Assembly: GCF_040219215.1 (NCBI RefSeq)
Contig: NZ_JAVJSX010000022.1
Coordinates: 1-64,000, forward strand
DNA: 64,000 nt
DNA from: Thalassobaculum_A sp040219215
Lineage (GTDB): Bacteria; Pseudomonadota; Alphaproteobacteria; Thalassobaculales; Thalassobaculaceae
Direction of reading: 5' to 3'
Shown here one piece after another: positions 42,201-49,520 of this stretch. Every line of letters starts with the position of its first letter. The first letter of the stretch is position 1. The notes under the pieces were generated by a model that was not told where the DNA came from, did not search any database, and worked only from the letters and a program-made list of their open reading frames with translations. A program made the translations under genes and the position numbers.

Positions 42201-42481
42201 TGTGCACCAACGCCGCCAAGCATGGCGCCCTGTCCACCGCGGAAGGGAGCGTCTCCATGACCTGGTCGATCGCGCAAGACACCGAGCCCAGGATCAGCAT
42301 CGTCTGGCGGGAGACCGGCGGACCGACCGTTCGCCCACCGACGCGGCGCGGCTTTGGAACGCAGATGATCGAGCGTGCGCTTGCGGCGGAACTGCGGGGC
42401 ACCGTCCGTCTGGACTTCAAGCCCTCGGGCTTGGTCTGTGAGATCGACGCTCCGCTACCCCAAGGAGAACGCCATGAGTGA
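39254..42481 (+). CDS. Hybrid sensor with two histidine kinase modules (HisKA and HWE) and an internal receiver
   Basis: This 1075-residue cytoplasmic sensor has an unusual architecture. Residues 1-325 hold a PAS-like and a GAF-like sensory region. A canonical kinase follows: HisKA with His341 in SNVSHEFRTPL and HATPase with NLVSNAFKFT and GSGIGLALV to about 555. A receiver domain at about 615-735 has Asp667 in VLSDVMMPKLDG and the lysine of IVKPF. A PAS domain (about 745-870) leads to an HWE kinase with His887 in NELNHRVKNTLAIVQA and its own ATP lid to the C-terminus. No transmembrane helix is visible. The 3' end overlaps the receiver gene by 8 bp. Confidence 0.9.
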   Translation: MRDGEQRSFLSGGGEMGGLLRAHDWSRSELGPPENWPQCLKTAVGLLLNSGYPMYLAWGPSFIQIYNDAYRPILGDTKHPGALGTGTADTFAEIWDFIGPMFRTVLEKAQASTFIDQLLALNRFGFPEECYFVFSYSPVLLETGEAGGVFVTVLETTDRVLRERRQRVLKDVAAKQAQVDRSAIFHHAAETIASCREDVPFVAIGAPDEDGAWSISAFAGPDGARTPALLALRSAAGGVHADGMVELEEGIVCPPWPEPVTRVACRTVVPPGSTAPAGMIVSALSPRLHWDEPYRAFIDTCASNLAAVVADAETLDLERKRAEALAEIDRAKTVFFSNVSHEFRTPLTLMLGPLEDTLADDRGLDDAHRTRLEAVHRNSLRLLKLVNSLLDFSRIEAGRMNAFYRPTDLVKLTTDLVSSFRSATEKAGLALNVRATPLPQSVYLDRDMWENIILNLVSNAFKFTLEGEIIVDVGPAADGRSAIVSVRDTGVGIPADELPRLFERFHRIEGVLGRSIEGSGIGLALVQELVNLHGATLSVQSQHGKGSSFTVTLPYGSEHLPREHVGQDEQPVSASSRSSGFVAEALRWLPVGNATHPNTLASEPASVPGRSAASTGHRVLIADDNPDMRDYIRHLLEGGGYHVEVASDGLEALSAVERRRPDLVLSDVMMPKLDGFGLLRALRDREATRDIPLIMLSARAGQEAKIEGLDAGADDYIVKPFSSRELFARVASAIELSKVRLNAAKTIRDEYARFRDLFDQAPSFMAILRGPDHTFEFANAAYVRLVGKRRLLGRSVKEAFPDIAEQGFLEILDRVYRTGERFVGENMPLRLQLSPESPPQDLFLNFVYEPITDPNGKVTGIIVEGHDVTQQSLQQQHLRLLINELNHRVKNTLAIVQAISQQTFKDAFDLDLAREAFAGRLAALATAHDLLTRQNWESTDLASIAGEVMCAHHDEARRIRAAGPSVSLLPKTAVTIAIALHELCTNAAKHGALSTAEGSVSMTWSIAQDTEPRISIVWRETGGPTVRPPTRRGFGTQMIERALAAELRGTVRLDFKPSGLVCEIDAPLPQGERHE

Positions 42482-42842
42482 TCTATCGGGCAAGCGGGTC
42501 CTCGTGGTCGAGGATGAGCCAATTATCGCGATGACCGTGGAAGACACGCTGATCGAGTTCGGCGCCACGGTTATTGGGCCGGCGACGAGTGTTGAAGACG
42601 CGATCAAGCTGGTCGACGCCAGTTCACCGGATGCCGCCCTGCTCGATCTCAACCTGAACGGCAAGCGAAGTGACGCCGTCGCCGACCTGCTCGTCCAACG
42701 ATCGGTCCCTTTCGTGTTCGCAACCGGCTACGGCATGGCGCCAGAAGACTCAAACTGGCCGGGAGTTGCGGTTCTGCAGAAGCCATACAACCCCGAACAA
42801 CTCATCGCGGCACTCACCCAGGCGATCCTCGACCGTCGTTGA
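42474..42842 (+). CDS. Single-domain response regulator
   Basis: The 122-residue protein is a lone receiver domain. The acidic pocket is Glu13-Asp14 in VVEDEP, the phosphorylation site is Asp58 in LLDLNL, the switch threonine is in FATGYG, and the conserved lysine is in LQKPY. There is no output domain, as in receivers that act by protein contact or phosphate flow. It overlaps the end of the hybrid kinase gene by 8 bp, so it is the likely target of its HWE module; HWE kinases are very often paired with such receivers. Confidence 0.93.
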   Translation: MSDLSGKRVLVVEDEPIIAMTVEDTLIEFGATVIGPATSVEDAIKLVDASSPDAALLDLNLNGKRSDAVADLLVQRSVPFVFATGYGMAPEDSNWPGVAVLQKPYNPEQLIAALTQAILDRR

Positions 42843-42860
42843 CGAAGCGAGCCGCGGCGG

Positions 42861-43457
42861 TCACGTGCCCCGCGGGTCCTCGTCGAACAACCGGATCAAC
42901 CCGCTGTCCGGCAGCATGCCCGGCGGCAGGGTCGTAACGAGCCGGGCCGGGCTGCCGTCGTTCAGCAGCAGCCGCTCCCACACGCAATAGCCGGTCGCCA
43001 TCCGGATCGTCGCTGCCCGCTCCCGGCCACGGACCCACAGGACCGCGCCGGTGGTGGCGTCAGCGAACCAGCCGATGCCGTCGAGCCGGCTCTCGGCCTC
43101 GCGGATCTCGTCGGTGGCGAACGGAAACAACGGTTCGCCGTGCAGGTCGCTGGCCGGCACCAGCCATTCCGCCTCGCGGGCCGGCGAGGCCGCCAGCAGA
43201 CGGTGGGACAGATCGCAGATCAGGTGGACTGCCAGGGGCGACGTCACCACCAGCCGCTTGAGCCCGCTGTCACGGGTTAGGTCGGAGACCGTCGAGAGAA
43301 CCGGAGCCAGCCGTCGCAAGTGCTCCGCCGAAGGCTCCACCTCTCCGGATTCCCAGCGCGATACCGTTGTCTGCGCGACGCCGGCCAGATCGGCCACCGC
43401 CTGTTGTTTCCAGCGGCGCAAGGCGCGGGCGCGTTTGAGGAGCGGGCCGATCTTCAT
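42861..43457 (-). CDS. XRE-type regulator with unknown C-terminal domain
   Basis: A 198-residue protein with a helix-turn-helix at residues about 6-60 (LLKRARALRRWKQQAVADLAG...AQTTVSRWESGEVEPS). The remaining 130 residues are a separate domain (HLICDLSHRLLAASPAREAEW...ATIRMATGYCVWERLLLNDG) that I do not recognise with confidence; it has a PAS-like alternation of strands and helices. It is convergent with the response regulator gene. It probably controls itself or the divergent region toward the CoA-transferase gene. Confidence 0.8.
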   Translation of the reverse strand: MKIGPLLKRARALRRWKQQAVADLAGVAQTTVSRWESGEVEPSAEHLRRLAPVLSTVSDLTRDSGLKRLVVTSPLAVHLICDLSHRLLAASPAREAEWLVPASDLHGEPLFPFATDEIREAESRLDGIGWFADATTGAVLWVRGRERAATIRMATGYCVWERLLLNDGSPARLVTTLPPGMLPDSGLIRLFDEDPRGT

Positions 43458-43535
43458 GGCACACGGTTTCCGGCACGTCGGATGGGCAGACTCCTACGCC
43501 GCCCGGCACTTTCGTTCAACCGGAGTCCGCAAACG

Positions 43536-44669
43536 TCAGCGCAGGCTGGCCAGTACCTCCTCGGTGTGTTCGCCCAGTTCCGGCGGCGGCAAGTGCACGG
43601 TGCACGGCGTCCCGGACATCTTCACCGGGAACCCGGTCATCCTGATCGGCGTCCGGCCGGGCCGAACCGACTCGACCACCATGTCCTGGGCCAGAACCTG
43701 CGGGTCGGTGAACACCTCGTCCAGGCCCATCACCCGGCCGCACGGGCAGCCGGCCTTGTTGATCGCCTCGATCCAGTGGTCGACCGGCCGGGTTCGAGTG
43801 ACCTCGTTGATCAGCGCGTTCAGCGCCGGACGGTTGGCCATGCGCCGGGCGTTGTCGGCATAGTCCGGTTCGTTCAGCAGATCGGCAAGGCCGAGCACGC
43901 CAAGGAACCGCGCGACCATCACATCGTGCGACGGAGATACCGCGATCTCACCATCGGCGGCTTCGAACAAGCCATAGGGTGCCACGATCGGATGATCGTT
44001 GCCGGTGCGGGTCGGATTGCGGCCGGTCGCGAAGTACTCGGCCGACAGATAGGCCATCATCGACATCAGGCCGCCGGTCAGGGTCGATTCCACCTTCTGG
44101 CCGCGGCCGGTGCGGTGACGACCCTCAAGGGCCGACACCACGCCGAACGCGCTGTACAGGCCGGCAACGAGGTCGGAGATCGGCGGCGCCGCCCGCCGTG
44201 GCGGGCCGTCCGGATCGCCGTTCACCGCCATGAAACCACTCATAGCCTGGGCGATGAAGTCGAAGGCGGGCCGGTCGACATACGGCCCGGTCGAGCCGTA
44301 GCCGTTGACGCTGGCGGTGATCAGCCGTGGGTTCAGTTCCTCCAGCCGGGCGTCGCCGAAGCCCATCTTGGCGAGCACTCCGGGCCGGTAGTTCTCCACC
44401 AGGACATCGGCGGTCTCGATCAGGCGGGTCAGCGCCGTCTTGCCCTCGTCGGTGTAGAGGTCAAGGACGACCGACTTCTTGTTGCGGTTGAACTGGGCGA
44501 AGTACCAGGAGTAGCCGTCGACCACCGCACCCTGGGCACGCACCGGATCGCCCCCGGGCGGTTCGATCTTGATGACCTCCGCGCCCATGTCGGCAAGCAG
44601 TTGCGTGCAGAACGGCCCCGCGAGAATCCGCGTGAGGTCGACGACTCGAATACCGGCTAATGCACTCAT
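43536..44669 (-). CDS. CaiB/BaiF family (class III) CoA-transferase
   Basis: This 377-residue enzyme moves CoA between carboxylic acids through mixed anhydrides on an active-site aspartate. Typical elements are LAGIRVVDLTRILAGPFCTQLLADMGAEVIKIE at the N-terminus, NRNKKSVVLDL, and the catalytic aspartate likely in RPAFDFIAQAMSG. The ATG at 44669 is chosen over an upstream TTG. It lies 13 bp downstream of an HMG-CoA-lyase-like gene, so the pair should activate an acid with CoA and then cleave it. Confidence 0.93.
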   Translation of the reverse strand: MSALAGIRVVDLTRILAGPFCTQLLADMGAEVIKIEPPGGDPVRAQGAVVDGYSWYFAQFNRNKKSVVLDLYTDEGKTALTRLIETADVLVENYRPGVLAKMGFGDARLEELNPRLITASVNGYGSTGPYVDRPAFDFIAQAMSGFMAVNGDPDGPPRRAAPPISDLVAGLYSAFGVVSALEGRHRTGRGQKVESTLTGGLMSMMAYLSAEYFATGRNPTRTGNDHPIVAPYGLFEAADGEIAVSPSHDVMVARFLGVLGLADLLNEPDYADNARRMANRPALNALINEVTRTRPVDHWIEAINKAGCPCGRVMGLDEVFTDPQVLAQDMVVESVRPGRTPIRMTGFPVKMSGTPCTVHLPPPELGEHTEEVLASLR

Positions 44670-44682
44670 CAACTGTCCCCGG

Positions 44683-45639
44683 TCAGCCGACGGCCGTCCG
44701 GACGGACTCCATGGGATGCAGGTCGAGCCGCAGTCCGGCCTTCATGATCTGCCCCGGCAATTCGCGGCCCAGGACCGACTGCATGTCGCTGGCCATGCCC
44801 ATCAGCTTGCGCAGATCGATGCCGGTCTCGATGCCCATTTCGTGCAGCAGGTACAGCAGATCCTCGGTGCAGATGTTGCCGGTGGCCTTCGGCACGAACG
44901 GGCAGCCGCCGGTACCGCCGATCGAACTCTCGTAGCGGTCGACGCCAACGGAGAGCCCGGCCATGACGTTGGCGAGGCCGATACCGCGGGTGTTGTGGAA
45001 GTGCAGCACCTGGGACAGCTTCGGCGCCGCGTCGCGCACGGCCAGGACCCGCTCTTTCACCAGCGGCGGGGTCGCCATGCCGGTGGTGTCGCCGAAGCTC
45101 ATGCCGACGAAGCCCATGTCCTGGTACGCCTTGGCGATCCGCGCCACCTGGGCGACCGGAACGTCGCCCTCGAACGGGCAACCGAAGGAAGTGGCGATGG
45201 CGCCGTGCACCGGGATCCCGGAATCATGGGCGATCTTCGCGACCTCCTCGAACGCCTTCAGGGATTCCGCAACCGTGCAGTTCACGTTCTTCAGGTTGTG
45301 GCTCTCAGAAGCCGACATGAAGACCACGATCTGGTCGACACCGGCCTCGGCGGCTCGGATCGCGCCGCGGGCGTTCGGCACCAGGGCGGCCAGCACGGTG
45401 TTCTTGGAGCGCTTCACGCCCTTCATCACCTCGGCGGCGTCGGCCAGCTGCGGCACGGCGCGCGGCGAGACGAACGAGGTCGCCTCGATCCGCGGCACGC
45501 CGGCCTCGGTCAGCCGGTTGATCAGGGCAATCTTGTGCTCGGTCGGCACGAAGGTCGCGTCGGCCTGGATGCCGTCGCGCGGCCCGACTTCGGTCACCTC
45601 AACCCGGTGACCGGCCGTAATGGGGCTTACCTCAGCCAT
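44683..45639 (-). CDS. Hydroxymethylglutaryl-CoA lyase family enzyme
   Basis: This 318-residue TIM-barrel enzyme cleaves 3-hydroxyacyl-CoA of the HMG-CoA type. Visible family residues are VGPRDGIQ at the N-terminus (metal and substrate binding), the SASESHNLKNVN stretch, LHFHNTRGIGLANV with the metal-binding HxH, and GGTGGCPFVPKATGN with the catalytic cysteine in a loop. The neighbouring CaiB-type CoA-transferase suggests it acts on a CoA ester produced by that enzyme, for instance a citramalyl- or methylglutaryl-type compound, rather than in leucine breakdown. The substrate is inferred only. Confidence 0.9.
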   Translation of the reverse strand: MAEVSPITAGHRVEVTEVGPRDGIQADATFVPTEHKIALINRLTEAGVPRIEATSFVSPRAVPQLADAAEVMKGVKRSKNTVLAALVPNARGAIRAAEAGVDQIVVFMSASESHNLKNVNCTVAESLKAFEEVAKIAHDSGIPVHGAIATSFGCPFEGDVPVAQVARIAKAYQDMGFVGMSFGDTTGMATPPLVKERVLAVRDAAPKLSQVLHFHNTRGIGLANVMAGLSVGVDRYESSIGGTGGCPFVPKATGNICTEDLLYLLHEMGIETGIDLRKLMGMASDMQSVLGRELPGQIMKAGLRLDLHPMESVRTAVG

Positions 45640-45655
45640 CGATCGTCTCCTGTCG

Positions 45656-46639
45656 TCAGAAATGCCAATGCGGCGGCACGGCGCCGGCCACCGGCGAGCG
45701 GAAGGTCACCAGGCTCTCCCCGGCGAGCGAACCAAGATAGGCGGTCCGCAGATCCGGACCGCCGAAGGTGATGCTGGCGATGTTGGCCAGCCGGCGGGTG
45801 GCTCCGACGTTCATGTCGGCCCGGCTGAACGTGCCGTCGAGCCAGTTGATCATCGCGGCGTCCACGGCGGCCTGCTCGCAGTCCTCCAGCACCACCGACT
45901 GGGTGCCGTCCGGCGCCACCCGGACCACCCGGTTGCTCATCACGCTTGCACACCACACGCCGCCCTCGGCATCTAACTCGAAGCCATCCGGGAACACGCC
46001 GTCCAGGTAGTCGGCCACCGTCTCGCGCCGACCGAGGCCGTCCTGCGTCAACGGCCAACGCGACAGACGCCGAGCCATGGTCTCGTTGGCATACAGATAG
46101 GCACCCGAAGGATCGATTTTCACCTCGTTGGCGTAACCCAGCCCGTCGGCAACGATCCGCGCCGACGCCGGGTCCGCCGGATCGGGCATGCGGATCACGA
46201 AGCCGTCGGCGACATCGCGGTGGAACGCCCGGTCGCGCGGCGCCCGCCAGGTGCTGACCGAAATCCACAACGCACCGTCCTCGGCCCGGTGCACGAAGTT
46301 GATCGACGGCAGAGTCACCCCGTCGACCGCCAGCAGCACCGGCTCGCACACCCCGTTCGGCCGCAGCCGCCACACCCCGCCGGACTCGCCGAGATTGGCG
46401 ATCAGGAACGAGCCCTCCGGCGCCATTCACCTGCCGTTCGGCATGAAGTCATCGGGCATGCCCGATTTCGCCAGCAGCGGATGCAGCCGGCCGTCGGCGT
46501 CAAGCCGGGCCACCCCGCCGCCGCCCTCCGGCAGAGCATGGCTGACCCAGACCGGGCCCGCGGCGGTGCAGGCCACGCACTCCGGCCGCCGCAGCCCGGC
46601 GCCGAAGAAGCTCAGATCGTCGAGCGAGAGCATCGTCAT
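45656..46639 (-). pseudogene. SMP-30/gluconolactonase family gene interrupted by an in-frame stop
   Basis: The reading frame from ATG 46639 to the stop at 45656 would encode 327 residues of a six-bladed SMP-30 propeller, but codon 71 (46429-46427) is TGA. The two sides join perfectly across it: ...DDFMPNGR before, MAPEGSFLIANLGESGG after, where related proteins read PNG-x-x-x-APDGSFLIANLGE. There is no frameshift. The codon directly after TGA is ATG, so a 256-residue C-terminal piece could be made by reinitiation. The calcium ligand regions (GYANEVKIDPSGAYLYANET) are intact. It may be a true pseudogene, a sequencing error or a readthrough case. Confidence 0.8.
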
Positions 46640-46682
46640 GGCGCGCACTGTATCGTCGAGCCCGGGCGCGTCAAAGCGTCGA

Positions 46683-46705
46683 CGGCGCAAGACTGCTTTG
46701 CGCCG
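46683..46705. repeat. Hairpin upstream of the broken SMP-30 gene
   Basis: CGGCGCAA (46683-46690) pairs with TTGCGCCG (46698-46705) around a 7-nt loop. It lies between the start of the minus-strand SMP-30 reading frame and the divergent lipoprotein gene and could be an operator or a structured leader. No further support is visible. Confidence 0.4.
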
Positions 46706-46819
46706 ACTGAGGAAATACCGCAGCAAATCATTGCCCAGACTCTGAGCGCAGGGCATCGTTGCAATCTGGGGTGGAGCGTCGCGGACAATGTTTGCGGCGT
46801 ATGGGTATGGGGAGCATTC

Positions 46820-47302
46820 ATGACGCGGGGACGCAGGCTGGCCGCGGCGGTGGCCATCTCGGCACTGGCACTCGCCGGATGCCAGACCACCGGAGACGGC
46901 CCGGGTAACAACCAGCAGAGCGGATTTCTCCTGGGCGGACTGGCCGGCGCGGCCGCCGGCGCTCAGTTCGGCAGCGGCGAGGGCCGGCTGGTCGCCGTGG
47001 TGGTCGGGGCACTGGTCGGCGCCATCGCCGGTGGCGCGATCGGGGCCTCGCTGGATGACGCCGACCGCTTGCGGGCCGAGAACGCCGCTCGCCAGGTCGC
47101 GAACGCGCCCAGCGCCGGCGTGGTGCACTGGCAGAGCGAGAAGAACAAGGACGTGCACGGCTGGGCCGAGCCGGCGTCGGCAGCCGCCCTCGATGGCGAC
47201 GACCTCTGCAAGCAGGTGAAAAGCATTTACTATCTGAGCGGTCAGGAGCAGACGGAGACGAAACGCTTCTGCCTTCAGGACGGACGATGGACCGAAGCCT
47301 GA
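46820..47302 (+). CDS. Glycine-zipper outer-membrane lipoprotein, copy 1
   Basis: This 160-residue protein has a lipoprotein signal (RRLAAAVAISALALAGC, Cys21 being the lipidated residue). A glycine zipper follows (GGLAGAAAGAQFG...VVGALVGAIAGGAIGASLDD), which should insert in or span a membrane. The C-terminal domain contains VHWQSEKNKDVHGWAE, DLCKQVKSIYYL and FCLQDGRW, with two cysteines able to pair. The closest relative in the window is at 47975-48475, with the same signature blocks. Its last 16 bp overlap the ClpP-like gene, so the three genes are probably one operon. Confidence 0.85.
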   Translation: MTRGRRLAAAVAISALALAGCQTTGDGPGNNQQSGFLLGGLAGAAAGAQFGSGEGRLVAVVVGALVGAIAGGAIGASLDDADRLRAENAARQVANAPSAGVVHWQSEKNKDVHGWAEPASAAALDGDDLCKQVKSIYYLSGQEQTETKRFCLQDGRWTEA

Positions 47303-47928
47303 TCCGGCTCTTGGCGTCGCTGGTTGCCCTGTTCGCGCTGACCTCGGTCGCGCACGCCCTGCAACTCGACCGTATCACCACCAAGCAGGGCACCATCCTG
47401 ACGTTGTCCGGCGAGTTCGTGGCCGGTGACGCCAACAAGGTGCTCGACGCGCTGTCCCGCGAACCGATCATGGAAGTGCGGCTGCACTCCCCGGGCGGCA
47501 ACATGAAGGCCGGCATCGACGTCGGCGTGACCCTGCGGGCGGCGCAGGTCGCGACCCGGATCACCAGCGGTCGCGAGTGCGCCAGCGCCTGCTTCTTCGC
47601 GTTCCTGGGCGGTGTGCTGCGCAGTGTTGACGGTACCGGCCGGCTGGGCGTGCACATGCATTCCGCCGCCGGTAATGACGAGTACGTCGCCAAGCTCCGG
47701 CAGATCCTGAGCGAGCGCCGCATGTCGGTCGACGACCGGATACGGCTGATCGTGCTGCTGAACGAACAGATGTCGGCCCGCATTGCCGGGATGATCGCAA
47801 CCTACGTGGTGCGGATGGGCGTGGCCGTCGAGGTGTTCGACACCCTGTTCGCGACCTCGCACCTCGATATCCACTGGCTGAGCGAGCAGGAAATGCGCCG
47901 GTTCAACGTCGTCAATGTGGTCGGCTGA
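47287..47928 (+). CDS. Periplasmic ClpP/crotonase-like protein (COG3904 type)
   Basis: The 213-residue protein has a cleavable signal peptide (RSLIRLLASLVALFALTSVAHA) and a ClpP/crotonase fold. Elements of a serine protease site are visible: the oxyanion glycines in HSPGGNMKAG (70-71), Ser100 in ECASACFFAFLGG and a histidine in GVHMHS (123 or 125). COG3904-type proteins are predicted periplasmic proteins without established function. The gene overlaps lipoprotein copy 1 by 16 bp and lies 46 bp upstream of copy 2, so all three probably act together at the envelope. Confidence 0.85.
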   Translation: MDRSLIRLLASLVALFALTSVAHALQLDRITTKQGTILTLSGEFVAGDANKVLDALSREPIMEVRLHSPGGNMKAGIDVGVTLRAAQVATRITSGRECASACFFAFLGGVLRSVDGTGRLGVHMHSAAGNDEYVAKLRQILSERRMSVDDRIRLIVLLNEQMSARIAGMIATYVVRMGVAVEVFDTLFATSHLDIHWLSEQEMRRFNVVNVVG

Positions 47929-47974
47929 TGGCCTCCGGCCGACACCCGTCCCGGAGCGCACAGGGAGGAAGCCG

Positions 47975-48475
47975 GTGGCTCGCGTTCGCAGGATAGTCGC
48001 CGTGTTCGCCGTGTCGGCGATCGCGTTGTCCGGATGCCAGACGACCGGATCGGACCAGCCTTCCGGGGCCGCAGCCGGCGCGGCCGTGGGCGCCGCCTCC
48101 GGCGCCGGAGCGGCAACCGGGACGGCCATCGCCGGTGGCGGGTTCTCCGGGCAGAACATACTCGTCGGAGTGCTGGTCGGTGCGGTCGTTGGAGCGATTG
48201 CCGGTGGTGCGTTCTGGGCATCCCTTGACAAAGCCGACCGCCTGCGTGCCGAGGACGCGGCCCGCCAATCGGCTAACGCTTCGATCAGAGGGCCCGTCCA
48301 CTGGCAGAGCGAGACGAACAAGGACGTGTTCGGATGGGCCGAACGCGCGTCGCCGCCGGTCCTCGACGGCGGCAACCTCTGCAAGCAGGTGAAAAGCTAC
48401 TACTATCTGAACGATCGGGAGCGAACTGGGACCCAGCGCTTTTGCCTTCAGGACGAGCGGTGGGTGAGCAACTGA
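47975..48475 (+). CDS. Glycine-zipper outer-membrane lipoprotein, copy 2
   Basis: A 166-residue paralogue of the lipoprotein at 46820-47302. It has a lipoprotein signal (VRRIVAVFAVSAIALSGC), a glycine-rich zipper (AAAGAAVGAASGAGAATGT...LVGAVVGAIAGGAFWASLDK), and the same C-terminal blocks VHWQSETNKDVFGWAE, NLCKQVKSYYYL and FCLQDERW. Start is a GTG with GGGAGGAAGCC upstream. The C-terminal half is the better conserved part, which suggests it carries the functional contacts. Confidence 0.85.
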   Translation: MARVRRIVAVFAVSAIALSGCQTTGSDQPSGAAAGAAVGAASGAGAATGTAIAGGGFSGQNILVGVLVGAVVGAIAGGAFWASLDKADRLRAEDAARQSANASIRGPVHWQSETNKDVFGWAERASPPVLDGGNLCKQVKSYYYLNDRERTGTQRFCLQDERWVSN

Positions 48476-48484
48476 GCGACGCTC

Positions 48485-49408
48485 TCACCGCTCCGGCAGC
48501 GGGATAAACTCCTCGGAATCGTCCGGCACGACATCGAAACGCCCGGCCTTCCAATCGGCCTTGGCGGCCTCGATCCGCTCCTTCGACGACGCGACGAAGT
48601 TCCAACAGATGAAGCGCGGCCCGTCCATCGGCTCGCCGCCCAGCACCAGCACCCGGGCGTTGCTGACCGCCTCGACCGTGACCGCGTCGCCAGGGTGCAA
48701 AATCAGCAGGCGCCCGCACTCGAAGCGGTCGCCGGCGATCGACACCGTGCCCTCGACCACGTAGACCGCGCGCTCCTCGTGCTCGGCCGGGACCGGCAGC
48801 TTGGAGCCGGTCTCCAGGATCGCGTCGGCGTAGATCATCTCCGAAAAGCTCGGCACCGGCGAGGTTTCGCCCCACAGCGTGCCGGCGACGACACGGACCC
48901 GCTTACCCTCGGCCTCGATGGTCGGCAGCGCGCCGGAACCCAGGTGGGTGAAACCGGGTGCGGTATCCTCGTCCGCCTTCGGCAGGGCGATCCAGGCCTG
49001 GATACCGTAGAGGGCGGCACCGCCGGCCCGCAGTTCGGTGGCCGTCCGCTCGGAGTGCACGATGCCGCGCCCCGCCGTCATCCAGTTGACCTCTCCTGGC
49101 CGGATCGGCTGGGCGGTGCCCAGGCTGTCCCGGTGCATGATCTCGCCCTCGAACAGGTAGGTCAGGGTCGACAGCCCGATGTGCGGATGCGGCCGGACGT
49201 CGATGCCCTCGCCGAGGGGAAACCGGGCGGGCCCCATCTGGTCCCAGAAGATGAACGGGCCGACCATCTGTCGCCGGGCCGACGGCAGGGCGCGCCGGAC
49301 CTCCATCCCGCCGATGTCATGGGCGCGCGGCACGATCACCGTCTCCACGACCGGGCTTTCCGGATTGGATGCGGAGTCCGGGCCCGCGCTGTCGCCGCGA
49401 TCGCTCAT
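48485..49408 (-). CDS. Pirin family protein
   Basis: This is a 307-residue bicupin of the pirin family. The metal-binding His/Glu residues are seen in RPHPHIGLSTLTYLFEGEIMHRDS and the later EVNWMTAGRGIVHSER, giving the standard His, His, His, Glu set in the N-terminal cupin. Bacterial pirins act as quercetinases or redox-responsive modulators; the sequence cannot say which. The ATG at 49408 has GGGAGG upstream and is preferred over a TTG two codons earlier. It is divergent from the intact SMP-30 gene. Confidence 0.93.
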   Translation of the reverse strand: MSDRGDSAGPDSASNPESPVVETVIVPRAHDIGGMEVRRALPSARRQMVGPFIFWDQMGPARFPLGEGIDVRPHPHIGLSTLTYLFEGEIMHRDSLGTAQPIRPGEVNWMTAGRGIVHSERTATELRAGGAALYGIQAWIALPKADEDTAPGFTHLGSGALPTIEAEGKRVRVVAGTLWGETSPVPSFSEMIYADAILETGSKLPVPAEHEERAVYVVEGTVSIAGDRFECGRLLILHPGDAVTVEAVSNARVLVLGGEPMDGPRFICWNFVASSKERIEAAKADWKAGRFDVVPDDSEEFIPLPER

Positions 49409-49520
49409 GACCAACCTCCCAAGACCGATATTGCCAAGAACGGCACTCGTGACCGCAGCGCGTTTGCGGCGGACCGAGTTTCAAGCCGATACTGCCCGCA
49501 ACCGTGGGAGGAGACCAGAA

